This document shows, one piece after another, positions 45,480-57,112 of a stretch of DNA of 64,000 bases. The translations under genes were made by a program, and so were the position numbers. The notes beneath the pieces are model-generated. The model had not been told where the DNA came from and ran no database searches. It saw only the letters and a list, made by a program, of their open reading frames with translations. Every line of letters begins with the position of its first letter. Position 1 is the stretch's first letter. The stretch lies in NCBI GenBank assembly GCA_025201765.1, contig MU623392.1, positions 1-64,000 on the forward strand, read 5' to 3'. The DNA comes from Daldinia sp. FL1419. Its lineage: Eukaryota > Ascomycota > Sordariomycetes > Xylariales > Hypoxylaceae.

Positions 45480-46916
45480 ATGACTTCATATCCTCCTTTC
45501 ATCATGGCACGAAGACGAGACACCGATGACTCTAGTGATTCCGCTAGCACTCGAGAGACGAGGCAAAGTAGCGAGACATATGACTCAAGAAGCACTGCCC
45601 CTACGTCTCTCTATGACAGCCCTACATCAACGAAGGACTCGAGTTCTCAAGCTCGTAAATTCCAGGCTGGATATTACGACGAGGACCTTTCCCCGGCAAC
45701 GAGTTTATATCCGCGGTCTTCAGTTGATACATACTCATCGCAAGCTTCAAGCGCTGACTTTTCTGACGATTCGGACGTGGAGGAATACCCAGAGTTTTCA
45801 GACATACCTGAATTACCTCCCTACCGACACGACATCGAGGAGTTCAATATCAGATCTTCGACTCCTGAAGAATTTGCTCAAGTATTCCCGTCCATGAACC
45901 GACTAACTATTCGCCACGACGAATTTACGTCGGATGGGAACATGAACCTAAGGGTGGACACCAACTATCCGGGTAGACGAAAGAAGATACTCCAGCTGTT
46001 TCACCTACGTATGTACGACTTGAACAAGAGGGAGTTTTCCCTTAGGCGGTATGGCCGAGATTCTGGTCGTGAGGTGTGCAACTCGAAACGAAAATACGTC
46101 GAGCCGTCTAGCACAACCCGTCCTAAGCTGCAGCGATCGATGTCAACTGCAATGAAGTCGTTAGCAAAGCGGCCTCAACTCATCCGAATTCCCACTGGTG
46201 GTTCAGTCTTGTCGTCGAGGAGTCGACCGGGCACGAGCCACTCCGCCGGCTCGGCTGACGCTGACTCTATCGAATCAGTCACTAGCCCTATTCCTATCGA
46301 CAGGAAACAGAAGGCTCGTCCAACGCCCACGAATACGATAAAACTCGAATTCTCTAATTATGCGCGTGTCGACGTAGTCAGGCGTGGGAAGAAGAATGCG
46401 AAGTATGAGTTTGAGTGGTGGGGCCACACGTATCACTGGAAGAGGGTGGTCGACAAGCTTACGGATTGCGTCTCCTATCATCTATTACGAGACGGCCAGA
46501 ACCACTCTCCTGTGGCGCACATTGTGCCCGAAACTCGATCTCCGACCCAAGTCGCCGCCGACGAGCGTGCTGGTGGTTGGATTCCTCCTTGTCACATGTG
46601 GATTAGTGACCAGGAATTGCTTGAAGCCATGACCGATATTGCTGAGTAAGTCTTCTTGGAATCGATCCTCCTTTTCTCCCTTGGAGCGAATACTAATGAT
46701 ACTAGCATCGTTGTTGCAACCGGTATCATGGCACTTGTTGACGACTGCATCATGGAGCGTTGGCAAACAAAGAAGAGCCCTCGCGCTGGATTCCAGCTCT
46801 TATCTAGATCCTTAGATGTCAGCCCCAAATATCTTGTACAACAAATGTTTACCCGCAGGAATTCGGATCATCATCCGAGTCCACTACGCTTTCAAAAGGC
46901 TATACCAACCTATTGA
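45480..46916 (+). CDS. Uncharacterised fungal protein, 458 aa
   Basis: I do not recognise a named family. Two exons (45480-46645, 46706-46916) join in frame; the intron has GTAAGT, a TACTAAT-type branch site and a TAG acceptor. Residues 1-125 are Ser/Thr/Asp-rich and disordered. Residues about 130-200 contain strands (MNRLTIRHDEF, RKKILQLFHLRMYDLNKREF). A second ordered unit at about 285-430 includes NTIKLEFSNYARVDVV, AKYEFEWWGHTYHWKRV and SYHLLRDGQNHSPVAHIVPE. It continues across the splice through IVVATGIMALVDDCIMERWQ, an amphipathic or hydrophobic helix. Alternating strands ending in a long hydrophobic helix recall tubby/scramblase-like C-terminal folds, but this is inference. The splice extends the final helix, which supports the model. 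A second ATG at 45504 is an alternative start. Confidence 0.72.
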
Positions 46917-48285
46917 GAGCCGACCGACGACAGAAGATCCGATCATCTAGGCGGGTTAGAATTCTACTTGAGAATGCGGGGCCAGGCCGCCACACATCTT
47001 TTTTTGTTTGTTTTGATTCTCGGTTGGTGCATCACTTTCGGGCAACCACGGCACCTCGAACGGGCGGCGTCCTGTTATCGAGGGCATATACTTTCGTTTC
47101 TTTTTAATAATCCGACAAAACTTGTCGAAATTTCGCAAAAAAAGGGGAAATTAAAAAAGGCACCTATTCGAGCTCGAAACATGTCGAGCCAACGACCGAT
47201 GACGACGATTTGACGACGCAGCGTTTCATTTTATGTTACCACCAAAAGTTTATATGCTTCATTTACTTCATTTACTTGTCTTACTTTTTCATATTCTGGG
47301 ATTTTTCTCGACATCACCAACTTCCGATTCTTCGTTCCGGCAAACATCATTATTATTAGATTGAACACTTATGGAGGAGATATTTTACCCACACCTCCTC
47401 CAGTATCGCTCACGGCATGTCATTATACATATATATCATCCTATCTGATCTAGGGTATGCATCGCATTGGGCGGCAAACGGCAAACGGCAAGCGGGCATG
47501 CATACTTTTTGGTTATTATACCTTACTGCTTTACACGGTATCGGCGCTGTACATACATATCATCTCTCATACCCCATACCCCCTTTTTGCTTTGTTTTTG
47601 TTTTTTTTATCTTTTTTTTATTACCATACAATTCCGGGACCACAACGAGCATTTGGGGTATACGGTGCATCGGTCGGCGGCGCATAAAGTGTCTGGTGTT
47701 TTTTCTACAGAGTCTGTTACACTATTGATTTTTTATTTTCCCCTTGCTACCGTCATTATCATTATACCATACCACCGTCCTTACGAGGAACAGCACGCAT
47801 ATCGCTAGCGTTGTTTTGTTTCATTTGTCGGTTGATTTTTTTTTCTTCACCTACTTGTATTAGCGAGTTATAAACCTACCTCTTGGAGGAACACCTGGCT
47901 GGCTATTGGCGCAATGAATGCTTGGCCGTAGGTTGCTATGAATTTGTCAAATAATATACATTTTGATACATTCAAACTATAATAATATCTTCAATACGTG
48001 AAATGATTGATTTGGTCTAATTTAGATTGATTTGCTAAGTATATTTATTTTCATATATTTATTTTCATATTTATTGCGGTACTTGTCCTAACATCTGCCT
48101 TGCGTACTTAGATAAATACTTATTACGGATATCTTTTTGGGCACTATGTGTTCTAGATTGCTCGTTCAACCAGGCAGTTTAACGGAAGTCTTAGAATACT
48201 ACAAACCACCAGTTTTTCTTAATCAGGCACAAAGACTAACGAGATAACTTATGATCCAGGGCCTTCTCGCTCTCTCGGGTCCTCG
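46917..48285. other. Convergent 3' intergenic region (45.5 kb gene / gcp4)
   Basis: These 1.37 kb are AT-rich with T-runs. A TATTTATTTTCA repeat (about 48043-48070) is the only structure. No gene was found. Confidence 0.4.
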
Positions 48286-50678
48286 TCAAAAATCATCCTC
48301 GCCGACCACCTCTTCGGCCCTTGGTATCCCAGCGTCGAACCAGCCGCCGAAATCCAATTTCATAAGTAATCTATCGATACCGCCGGTCCGCTTAGGTCTA
48401 TACCCAACGCCCTCCTCATCCAGTACCTCATCACCTATCCCCATACCCCCGTCTTCTTCCTCGCCATCTCCGTCCTCAAGCTCAGCCATGAACGCCGAGT
48501 CTGTGCTTAATGCTCTTAGCGTAGCGACGACGGCGCGCACACCGTCTTTCACGCCAGCTTCGACTTCCTGGATACGTGTAAGCACGTCGGCTTCCTCGGC
48601 GACTAAATCCGCGAATGCATCTACAACGCCTTCGTCTGCTTCGAGATCTGCAGCCGCCCAGACACCGTGAAGGCGGTGCACGAGGGCGACTAGGTGATCT
48701 GTGTTTACTAGGAGTTCGTATAGGGGGTTTGTAAATGATGGCTGTGTTAAGAGGAGGCGGCGGGTGAGGGTCCTTAGGTATAGTCGATGGGCTATAGCTA
48801 GGGTTTGGGGATCGTAATGTGGGGGTCTTGAACTCTCTGATGATTGATCAGGTTCTAAGGGGTTGTCTGTATTACCAAGGTTGTCTTGGATATGGGGAGC
48901 GTTGTCGTTGCTGGTGTGCCTATTATAGGATGAACTTGGTCGGTCATGTTGTTCACGTTGTCTTTTACCAGTTAGCCAGCCATGGAAGTCGTCCCAAAGG
49001 CCTTCTACGACTTCGATTTGGAGGTATGCTTCGGTTTCAGCGAGGAAGAATATAGCCGCACTGCTCGTGCTCCACGCGCTCCGCATTATGGACGTGCGTA
49101 TTGACGAGCGTTCCCGGAGAACACGTGTCCTGGAAGCACCGCCTCTAGTAGTACTATAAGGCGGTCTAGGGGGCGCCGGATGGTGGCGGCGCAAAGCTGT
49201 TATTTTCCACAGCCCCGTTAGATGGAGATGGGAGCGACGAATTGATAGAAGGTAGGAATTAATTGAAGTATAGACCTGGACGTCAGATGGTGTTAAAAAT
49301 AAGTCTAGAGGTGGCGGTATCTGTGATGTAAGGACCACGGGGACAGAGAAAAGAAGATTTCGGAATGGAGTGTCTGCGACACCGGGTGGTGTTTGATGGT
49401 CTATACTGGGTTTGCCCTTCATAGGAGTTGAAGCCTTGGTCTTGGATAGATTGAGCCGTAGCATGCCTCGTGCCCTCTCTAGACCTTCATCTTCATCTGC
49501 ATGCTGACCTTGCATTGAACCTAGCATAGCCCACGTCTTCGTCAAAACTGCAGAAACTTCGCCTTCTTTCACCATTACATTACTAAGCCCAACACGCTTC
49601 TCATAAGCAAGGTTATCGGCACGTCGCCAGCGGTTGCGAATTACTTCATCAGCTTGCTGTGTGAGAGTCATAGCAAACTCACCACGTCCTAGCAAAAAGA
49701 ACTCGCGGAATAGAACTAGCATCTCAAGTACCCTGGACAGCGGTAGCAGCTTCTGTAAGATTGTCCGAGACAATGTGAGCCGGATAGATGTGATAGCTCT
49801 AGAGAACGTAGTGTTCTTAAGGGGAGATGTTAAATCTGCGATAGTCTGGAGTTGGGATGAGAGGTGGCCAAGTCCATTGTTACTTGGCTCTATGCTGCTC
49901 CTGGTTTTCACCCGATTTAATGATGTCCCGATAAACAGCATAGACGTGGCTGCGGATAACGTCACGAACGACGGTAATAAGCACTGGTTGATTGAATACC
50001 CCTAGTTCTATCAGCCCCCACAACTTTCGGATTAGGCAAGAAAAAGTATCTTACCAACTCGTCACGATCATTCTTCTGAATGAAGAAGTCTGCATCCCCC
50101 AATATAGGTATAGTGCCGTAAAGAACCCAAGCGGACACCTGTTTCAACCAGGCAGTTTCGGCAACTCTAACGAGACTGAGCGCAGTCTCTCCGATATCAG
50201 CGTAGCCGGTCTGTAGCTCATCGCGTAGTTTGTTGATAAGCTGCGCTGCTCGACAAGGAGAGCCCTCATGCTCCTTAAGCATGAATTGAACTAAATCCCA
50301 TAGCCATTCCATCCGACGAGTCCATCCCGAAAACTCGCCAATAACGGCGGTCAGGGGGACGATGTTATAAACACCAACGAGTGAAGCATCTTTTCTCAGA
50401 ATGCTTTCTTCAACTTCCAGCACTTTCCTCTGAAATGCAGCAAGATAGAGAGAATTGATAGCCGTGGATACTGCACGGCATATGACGGAAGGATGAGACG
50501 CGCTAACCTGGGCGGTATAAGTGATGAGTTTACAATGAAGATCGCTCAGATGAGCGGCGGTCTTTAGCAATTCTCTCTCTGGTGGTGTTAAGATCGATTG
50601 CGTTCTTGGTTCGGTATGGTCATTCCTGAGAAGGGGCGAGGGGTGCCCCGATAGGGAGAGCAGGATCTCATGGAGCAT
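48286..50678 (-). CDS. Gamma-tubulin complex component 4 (GCP4)
   Basis: GCP4 is a Spc97/Spc98-family subunit of the gamma-tubulin ring complex that nucleates microtubules (family knowledge). Two exons (50678-50055 and 50001-48286) join in frame to 779 aa. The N-terminus MLHEILLSLSGHPSPLL is the classic GCP opening. GRIP1-type helices follow: VYNIVPLTAVIGEFSGWTRR, MEWLWDLVQFML. The splice restores LLPSFVTLSAATSMLFIGTS, matching the conserved FIGKS/FIGTS box of GCP4. The C-terminal GRIP2 half includes NLLFSVPVVLTSQIPPPLDL, YTSINSYLLSIRRSHLHLTGLW and LLVNTDHLVALVHRLHGVW. Low-complexity inserts (about residues 510-570 and an acidic stretch near the C-terminus) make it longer than animal GCP4 (about 667 aa). 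Confidence 0.92.
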
Positions 50679-51540
50679 TGTGGAGCTGGCGGCGAGCTGT
50701 AGACTATGTTAGAAAAGTACTCCGAAGACCTGCAGACCTGCAGACTCGTTCAGCCGTGGGAGCTTAACCCTGGTAAGACATGTGGAGGCTTCTTAGACCG
50801 GATCTTATCACCGATATCGTGAATTAAGAGAATAATGGAACCGAGGCACTCGTAGCGACACATCTGGATGGGTAGACACGCGACTAATAATACTGCGAAC
50901 CGTAGACACGAAATGGTGGTTGAGGTGGGTGTAGTCGTCAAAAAAGAGCAAACTCATTCTTCACCTTTAAAATTTTAATTTTGTGTCTTTTTTTCTTTTC
51001 TTTTTTTTTTCTTCTCCCTCTTTCAACTGGAGAAATCTGGGATTCGGAACATCTTCATACCTGGTAGGCTAGGTATTTAAAGGAAAACAACAAAGATGGA
51101 ATGAACCATGTGAAAAGAAAAGGTCTTTGTGGACGGGAATGTAGATTAATAAGTCGTACCGTGTTTTATAAGATGTTACCTTCTTATCTCCCTTCTCGAC
51201 TTTGTCGCGCCTGCCTTCAGGTCTAAGCGCGTCACCTAAGCGTACCTACCAATGCACGTGATTCAAGAACCATGTGCGTACAATTAGCTCTTACCTAATA
51301 CAATAATTCTACATTAGGTGCATTACCTTCATGTAGTTATGGCATTGAGGATTATGCATCTTATGACTAGGTGTCTAAGGTTAGGTAGGTATTTATGCAA
51401 TGTTTATGGATTTGTATAACTATCAATTATTCATTATTAACTCTATACATGACTTGTAAGTTTTTACCTTTATTATTCTCTCATTTGATATCATATTTAA
51501 TAGTACAATTTTCAACTATCCAAGTTTCTACCGGGTATAA
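50679..51540. other. Intergenic, gcp4 promoter and spartin-like 3' side
   Basis: T-rich tracts (50989-51012) lie near the gcp4 start. The rest is AT-rich with CCTAGGTA-like words. No gene is seen. Confidence 0.4.
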
Positions 51541-53225
51541 CTAACGTTTTGGCGTCTTGCCGTTTGATGCGCTACTAGTACTTGCTGAATCTGATATTAG
51601 ATTTGCCTTCGAGCTGCCGGACCTCTTTACCGGCACTGTACTAGTATCATCCCCTACGATGATTTCACCTCCTCCTTTCACTTTTCCAACCACCATACCC
51701 TTTCCTACGGCTTTTATAATTGCCTTCCGAGAGACCCCCGTAACATCAATATAAACCAGCCCGACATTCTTCACGCTTCCACCCAAGTGTTTAGACAACT
51801 CTCCAGCTTCGGCTCCCCATTTGTGAGTGACTATATTAGTGGCAGATGACGACGCCGAATTCAAAAGGTTGCGTGTTGCATGATCGATTCCATCCGCGAC
51901 AGTCGTGAAAGCCATCAGACTCTTGTTCAAGAGACCGGGTTTGAATGACTCGATTGGTTTCCCTTCCGGGTCGAATCCCCTTTTGCCCTCCCTAGTACCA
52001 CGCCCCGCGACCGTAGCTCCCACATTCTGGGCCAATTTGGACACTTGTCCAACCGTTTTGGACGACAATTCAGCTACACCTCCTGAAAAAGTACCTATCC
52101 GGCGGGCTCGTTCGTGTGTTGCAGGTGTAAATGTCACGGCTTTGCTGGTAGGTTTCGTGTTCTTAACGAAAGTATCCGACCCGCTTTGCATGGCATTGGT
52201 GACGAGATCCGACGTAGTAATAATCAACCGAGATGCGTATGCTGCTTTGGACACGAGAAATGACTTCTTGTAGGCCGGATGTAATTCCAATTCCAGCGTT
52301 TCGGGCGACGCGGGGATCACAGCAAGCTTATTCGTCCCTTCTTCCGGAAGAGTTATTTCGACAGGATCTGTTTTCTTGTTAATTATCATTGAACTAAAAT
52401 TGAGAGAAATAATGTATCCATACCTTTAGATCCCGGGCTCACGCCAGACTCGACGATTTGGAACCCGTCGGATAGTTCTCCTATAACACTTCCATCTTCC
52501 TCGTCAACTAGTACGATTTGGCCACCTGGTTGGGCGCTTTGGCTACCCTTTACATAACCTTCGCCGGGTTTATATGAAGCTGGATTGTACATTGCAAATT
52601 GCTCCGAAGTCTCACGTTTGGATTTTGATGCCTTTGGCGATGATTTAGTTGAAGTGGGCGACCTTGATGACGACGACCCTTCTTTCTCTTTTTCTCTCCT
52701 AGCTGCCTTTGGCGGTGGTGCTCTTTCGAGGAACGCGGTACATTGGGCTAAGATGGTCTCAAAAGTGTCTATATCTTCTTGGAGTCCTTTGCGACTGCCG
52801 ACCGGAGGAAATTCGATGCGCGTGAAAGCGCCGCTGTCGGGGCCGAGATCCCATCTTGGGATGAGGTAGCTTCTAGGAGGCTGGTGATAGATCTGAGTGG
52901 TCGCAGGTAGCGGGAGGTCTAATTCAGGTGGTAAATGAAGGTGAAGGTAGAAATCTTCGGCGGCGGGACCATCTTGACCGTCTGGCGAAATTGGCTCGGC
53001 GAAGGGAGATGACGTCGGGACCATTAACAGCGACAGTGTCTGCGGACCAGCAGGTGTGAGGGACTCTTCTTTTCCGTAAGCAAGGTGATAAGCTGAGACA
53101 CCTTGAATGGCGTATAATAACCTCGGATCCTGTTGGGGGCGCGATGTCAATACTGCGGTACTACGATATGCGCAATGACGGCATCATTAGGTGCACCACC
53201 AACTTACGTTATGTCCGGATGCCAT
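51541..53225 (-). CDS. Spartin-like protein with senescence domain
   Basis: Senescence/spartin-domain proteins associate with lipid droplets and membranes in animals and plants; the fungal role is less clear. Three exons join to 516 aa: 53225-53208 (18 nt, MASGHN), 53129-52424 and 52367-51541. The first junction gives HNDPRLLYAIQGV. The second gives PGSKDPVEITLPEEG, which is the junction I expected from the family; it requires an acceptor at the AAAACAG upstream of codon GAT, and the nearer TTTTAG would shift the frame. The N-terminal half is beta-rich, with SYLIPRWD, then a Lys/Ser-rich linker. The C-terminal senescence domain contains SRLIITTSDLVTNAMQSG, ATHERARRIGTFSGGVAEL, KTVGQVSKLAQNVGATVAG and a Gly/Val-rich end with GKVKGGGEIIVGD. 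Confidence 0.87.
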
Positions 53226-53761
53226 CTTTCGTTTTCTTTTTTCCTTTTTCTTCTTTCCTTTTTTCCTCGAGGCGTGTGGATATAGCTATCTAGAATTGAA
53301 TCCTTAAGCAATCGTGACTCGGTAGCGAATGGTTGACTGTACGAGGAACTGTCGTGTGTTCCGATTTCGATTTCTAAAAAGATCTAGATGCAGTAAGTTA
53401 GGCGGCTATCAGATAAGATAGATAGAGATGATAGAAGGATGAAATTGGAGGGGTGTAATGGGGGGTATGGAGGTATGGAGATATGGAATTAATGGAATTA
53501 TCTGGCGCAACCAACAGGAATAAAGATTAGAATCAAACAAGATTAGAATGTCGTTGGCTCCGGTATATTTTGTGTACCATCGCTAAAAAATCTAACCTAC
53601 CTAGGTATGCTTAAAGCAAGGTGAAGGCGAAAGAGCTTCGAGCGCTTAAAGACAAGCGCCGTGTGGTTGCAAGGTTGGAGCGTAATGCGTACAAGAGGCC
53701 TTACAGCGACATCATTGGGTAGTTTCAATGTGGCGATCACATTGACTCCTTGCTATGTAAT

Positions 53762-53806
53762 GATGCTAATGATGCCAATGATGCCAATGATGCCAACGAT
53801 GCCAAT
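53762..53806. repeat. Minisatellite, unit GATGCCAAT x5
   Basis: Five tandem 9-mers are present, two with a single substitution (T in copy 1, C in copy 4). Confidence 0.9.
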
Positions 53807-55045
53807 GTTCTTCTAAAAAGAGGTGCATACATGATTTTTTACATGTACCCCGAATATCTAAGTTTTAGAGATGCTTCCAAATTCCCATCCCTTTTTTCGT
53901 ATGGGTAGTTTCGCGTGCTATCAAAAAACATGCAGGTGAGTGCACGATGCATATGGGCGTGTAATAAGTAAGCTCAGATCCTCGCACCTATAACTGACGA
54001 GGGGCAACTTCCATCCAGTCCATCCAGTTACCTAGTCTAAAGAGGTACCGAGGTACCTGGCAGAATGCCGTCGACAAAAGTGCCTAACACAGCAATTCAC
54101 ATAATAAAGGGTTTCCACACAGTAATGTCCGAAATAAAATTTTAAAAGATATTTCAATAAAAGACGAAGTTTTGCTTTTATTTAGACATTTTTTTTTTCT
54201 GAATTATAGGATATAATTTGATTGAGTTGCGACAATAGGAAGGTGAGGGGCGTGCTAAGAGAATCGGCACTTATTTTGATGCGATTCTGCCTGGTCTCGG
54301 AATATACCTCCTATGAATACCTAATGTATCTTGGTGTGGGGGCTGAGGGGCTGAGGGGTAGAGAAGAAGGGGGCGCGGCTCACCTAAGGCCTAAGGTATT
54401 TACATACGTAGGGCGGATAGGCCAGTAAGGATCGGTAGGTGCATAATGACTACCTAGTAAGGGCTAGTCCTATTAGTTAGGTAGTTAGTTTACTCCGAAA
54501 CTAAAGTCCTACATGTACACATTTCATGTACACATTTGAAATCTCCCCTACTTGGCTACCCTCACCTCCTTCACCTTTAGGCACCTCTCGGGCGGGTTAA
54601 CGGGGCGTTACTGATGGCGCACACTACTTCTAAGGTTCTCCAAAAAAGGACTGTCTTACGATAATTCGTCCAGAAAGTGGATTGTTGGTGACCGGCGCAG
54701 TCGAATCCCTGACATTTCTTTGTCTTATTTGGCCACCTAATACAAACCCAGGGCCAGGAGCCTCAGGATAGGTTAGTGGCGGCAGAGCTTCCGCTGCTGT
54801 TGCTGCTCGTGGCTAATAATGACGATAATAACGACGCGGTCATCCAACTAATGCGCCATATAGGCGAGGGAATCGAGACAATCTAATAGGACATATCATG
54901 CCTTTTTAGAAAATGGGCTTGCCATGTCTTATTCGAGATAGCCATGGCAACATACATTGGCTGCTTCTTGGGACTAATATGATAGATCCTCGAGATCTGT
55001 CTCAAGGAAACCGGAAAAGATTGTGTCTTCAGCTCAATCGATCCC

Positions 55046-55082
55046 GTGCGGTAGACGTGCGGTAGACGTGCGGCAGACGTGC
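55046..55082. repeat. Repeat, unit GTGCGGTAGAC x3.4
   Basis: Three 11-mers (the third with one change) plus a partial fourth are present. Confidence 0.9.
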
Positions 55083-57112
55083 ATATATGTAGCGGAGACC
55101 TTGAAACCGGGCAAAGTTGCCGAAACATGTGCAATAAATATTACTATACTTATTAGCGGCTCAAGGCTCTACATACAGCAAGCAGTTGCAAGGAATGGAA
55201 CGGAGTCGTTCGCCATATTTGAGCAATAACGAGTGTTTTCGGCTCTTGGGCAAACTTCGAACGCTATAAAGCATCAGTTTGAGTAAAACTCGAGCGCCAG
55301 CACTCCTCATCCGGGGCTCATCAAGTTATAATCGTTTGGGTGCCTAGGTTCTAGGTTAATACTTGGGTTTATAATAGCGATGACCTTCTGCCGCTGAAAA
55401 CTAGCCAGATACAGAGCCCCCCCCCCACGGGTCTCGGATGCAAGCGCTGATGGTTGGACCGGGATTCAAGTATGTGTCCCGAGGAACGTTACAGCCTACC
55501 GCAATTGACGACTTGTGAGTCGTAAAATTTTTGACCGGTATTTCTCACGCCAACACATTACTGAGGAATTATGAAAAATGATTGTTGGACATTCCTAAGT
55601 AGACGGTTCCACCAATATCTATATCGACTTTCATGTAGGACATTAATAATTCGGCCTAGCTTACATTTGTTGAATGCAGCCTTCACAGTGCTTCGTTGCT
55701 TTCGCAATCTGTAAGCAGCCTGTAGGGAGTCGAGGACTCAGGGAGTTTTAACTCATACCCCTTGTCGCTATTAAGAGTAAGGGTAAGGAGAACCAGGCCT
55801 GACAGGCTACCTACATAGGGTGACGGATGGGTAACATCTGAGCACATCGGCCCGTGGACGTGTCAGAAAACGTTAATACGACCTACCACACCGAGTCTTC
55901 CTGCGAACCAGTACCAACAGGGAACGAGACGGGTTAAGGGATTTCGGTTTTGCTTTTTCTGGTTTTGCTGATACTACTACCATTGTTATTCCATTTCCTT
56001 TTGGAATTGCTTCGCAGTATTTATATACTGTCTTATAAATGGCGTATATTCCTTATGCTGTCGTGCTTCCTCAGTTCTCATTTTGTAGCATCGGGAACCG
56101 CCTTGATCAAATCATCGGCCCTGATATCTGCGTTCGTTCCCTTTTTCCCTAGGAATAAGGAAGCCCTCCCCGGGCGACGTGCATACGAGCCTTGTCGGGG
56201 ACCCGCAACCGCGGCCTGTGCGCCAGATGAGCGCTTTCGATCATGTCCAAGCCTCACTTTCATTGGACGTTGAAGGGAAAGCCGATCTTCGTCCGCCATC
56301 CAACAACTGCTTAGCTTGGGTAGATTGGTCTCTACCCGACCCGTCCGTGTCCGGGGAACTTTAACCCTTGGAGCCTTCTAGGCTTGCTTTACCCGACAAA
56401 GACGACCTGTTTCCCCTTCTCCAGTGCCCACTCCGACGTGGACACTGTAAGACCATCTCATCTATCTTCGTTTACCAATATCGGATCGATATTCTCTCTC
56501 AGAGCGTTGCACGCTTAGGGTTTTGATTTTTGACTTTTGATTTTTCGACCATCATATCCCCATATCTCCACACGGATCCGTATCCCCATGCTCTCATATT
56601 TTCACATTCCCATTCTTCGTACTACTTCTTCCAGGTTGCTTAGGCCCATTTTTATCTCATGTTGTCCATGTGTGTCCCCTGTATCATAGCTAAATTACCC
56701 CCTTGTCCATAGCTGTATTGTACGGCTACGGTAAAGCTGTTTACATCTAAGTGTATTTTATGCCGAACGGCGACCCAACTCTATACTAAACTCTATACCA
56801 GACAGCGTTGAGGTCTCCAAGCTACGGCCGCGCTCTTCAACTAGTGATAGTTAACGAGTCGCGCCCCATTTGCGGACAGTCGCAGCTCCTCGATGCTGTA
56901 GCACACTACCAGGAATCTCATCGACCACTCAATTCGATTAAAGGACAACTTAGAAAGGCCCCCCCGGAACACAACACCTAGTATTCTCGTTACTCAAATA
57001 TCAATCACCTTAGGAATACGAGCGCGATCGTCTCCACTTGGTCTTTCGAAGTATAGCGTCCGACCGCGCGGCCTCGTTTGCTCCGCGAGTTGTCTCGAAA
57101 AAGGCCTACTAG

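Larger units (their letters stand above)
53226..57112. other. 3.9 kb intergenic region upstream of the 57 kb regulator
   Basis: No gene could be supported. The region holds a 9-nt minisatellite (53762-53806), an 11-nt repeat (55046-55082), AGGTACCT words near 54042-54057 and pyrimidine-rich sequence from about 56400. The missing 5' end of the downstream regulator could lie in its last kilobase. Confidence 0.45.

Noticed and set aside
54690..54720. AGTCGAATCCCTG resembling a tRNA T-arm
   Set aside because: Flanking sequence gives no acceptor stem or A box.
55950..56364. Hydrophobic frames upstream of the 57 kb regulator
   Set aside because: Low-complexity Leu/Phe-rich start, no domain, and no credible splice into the regulator frame.
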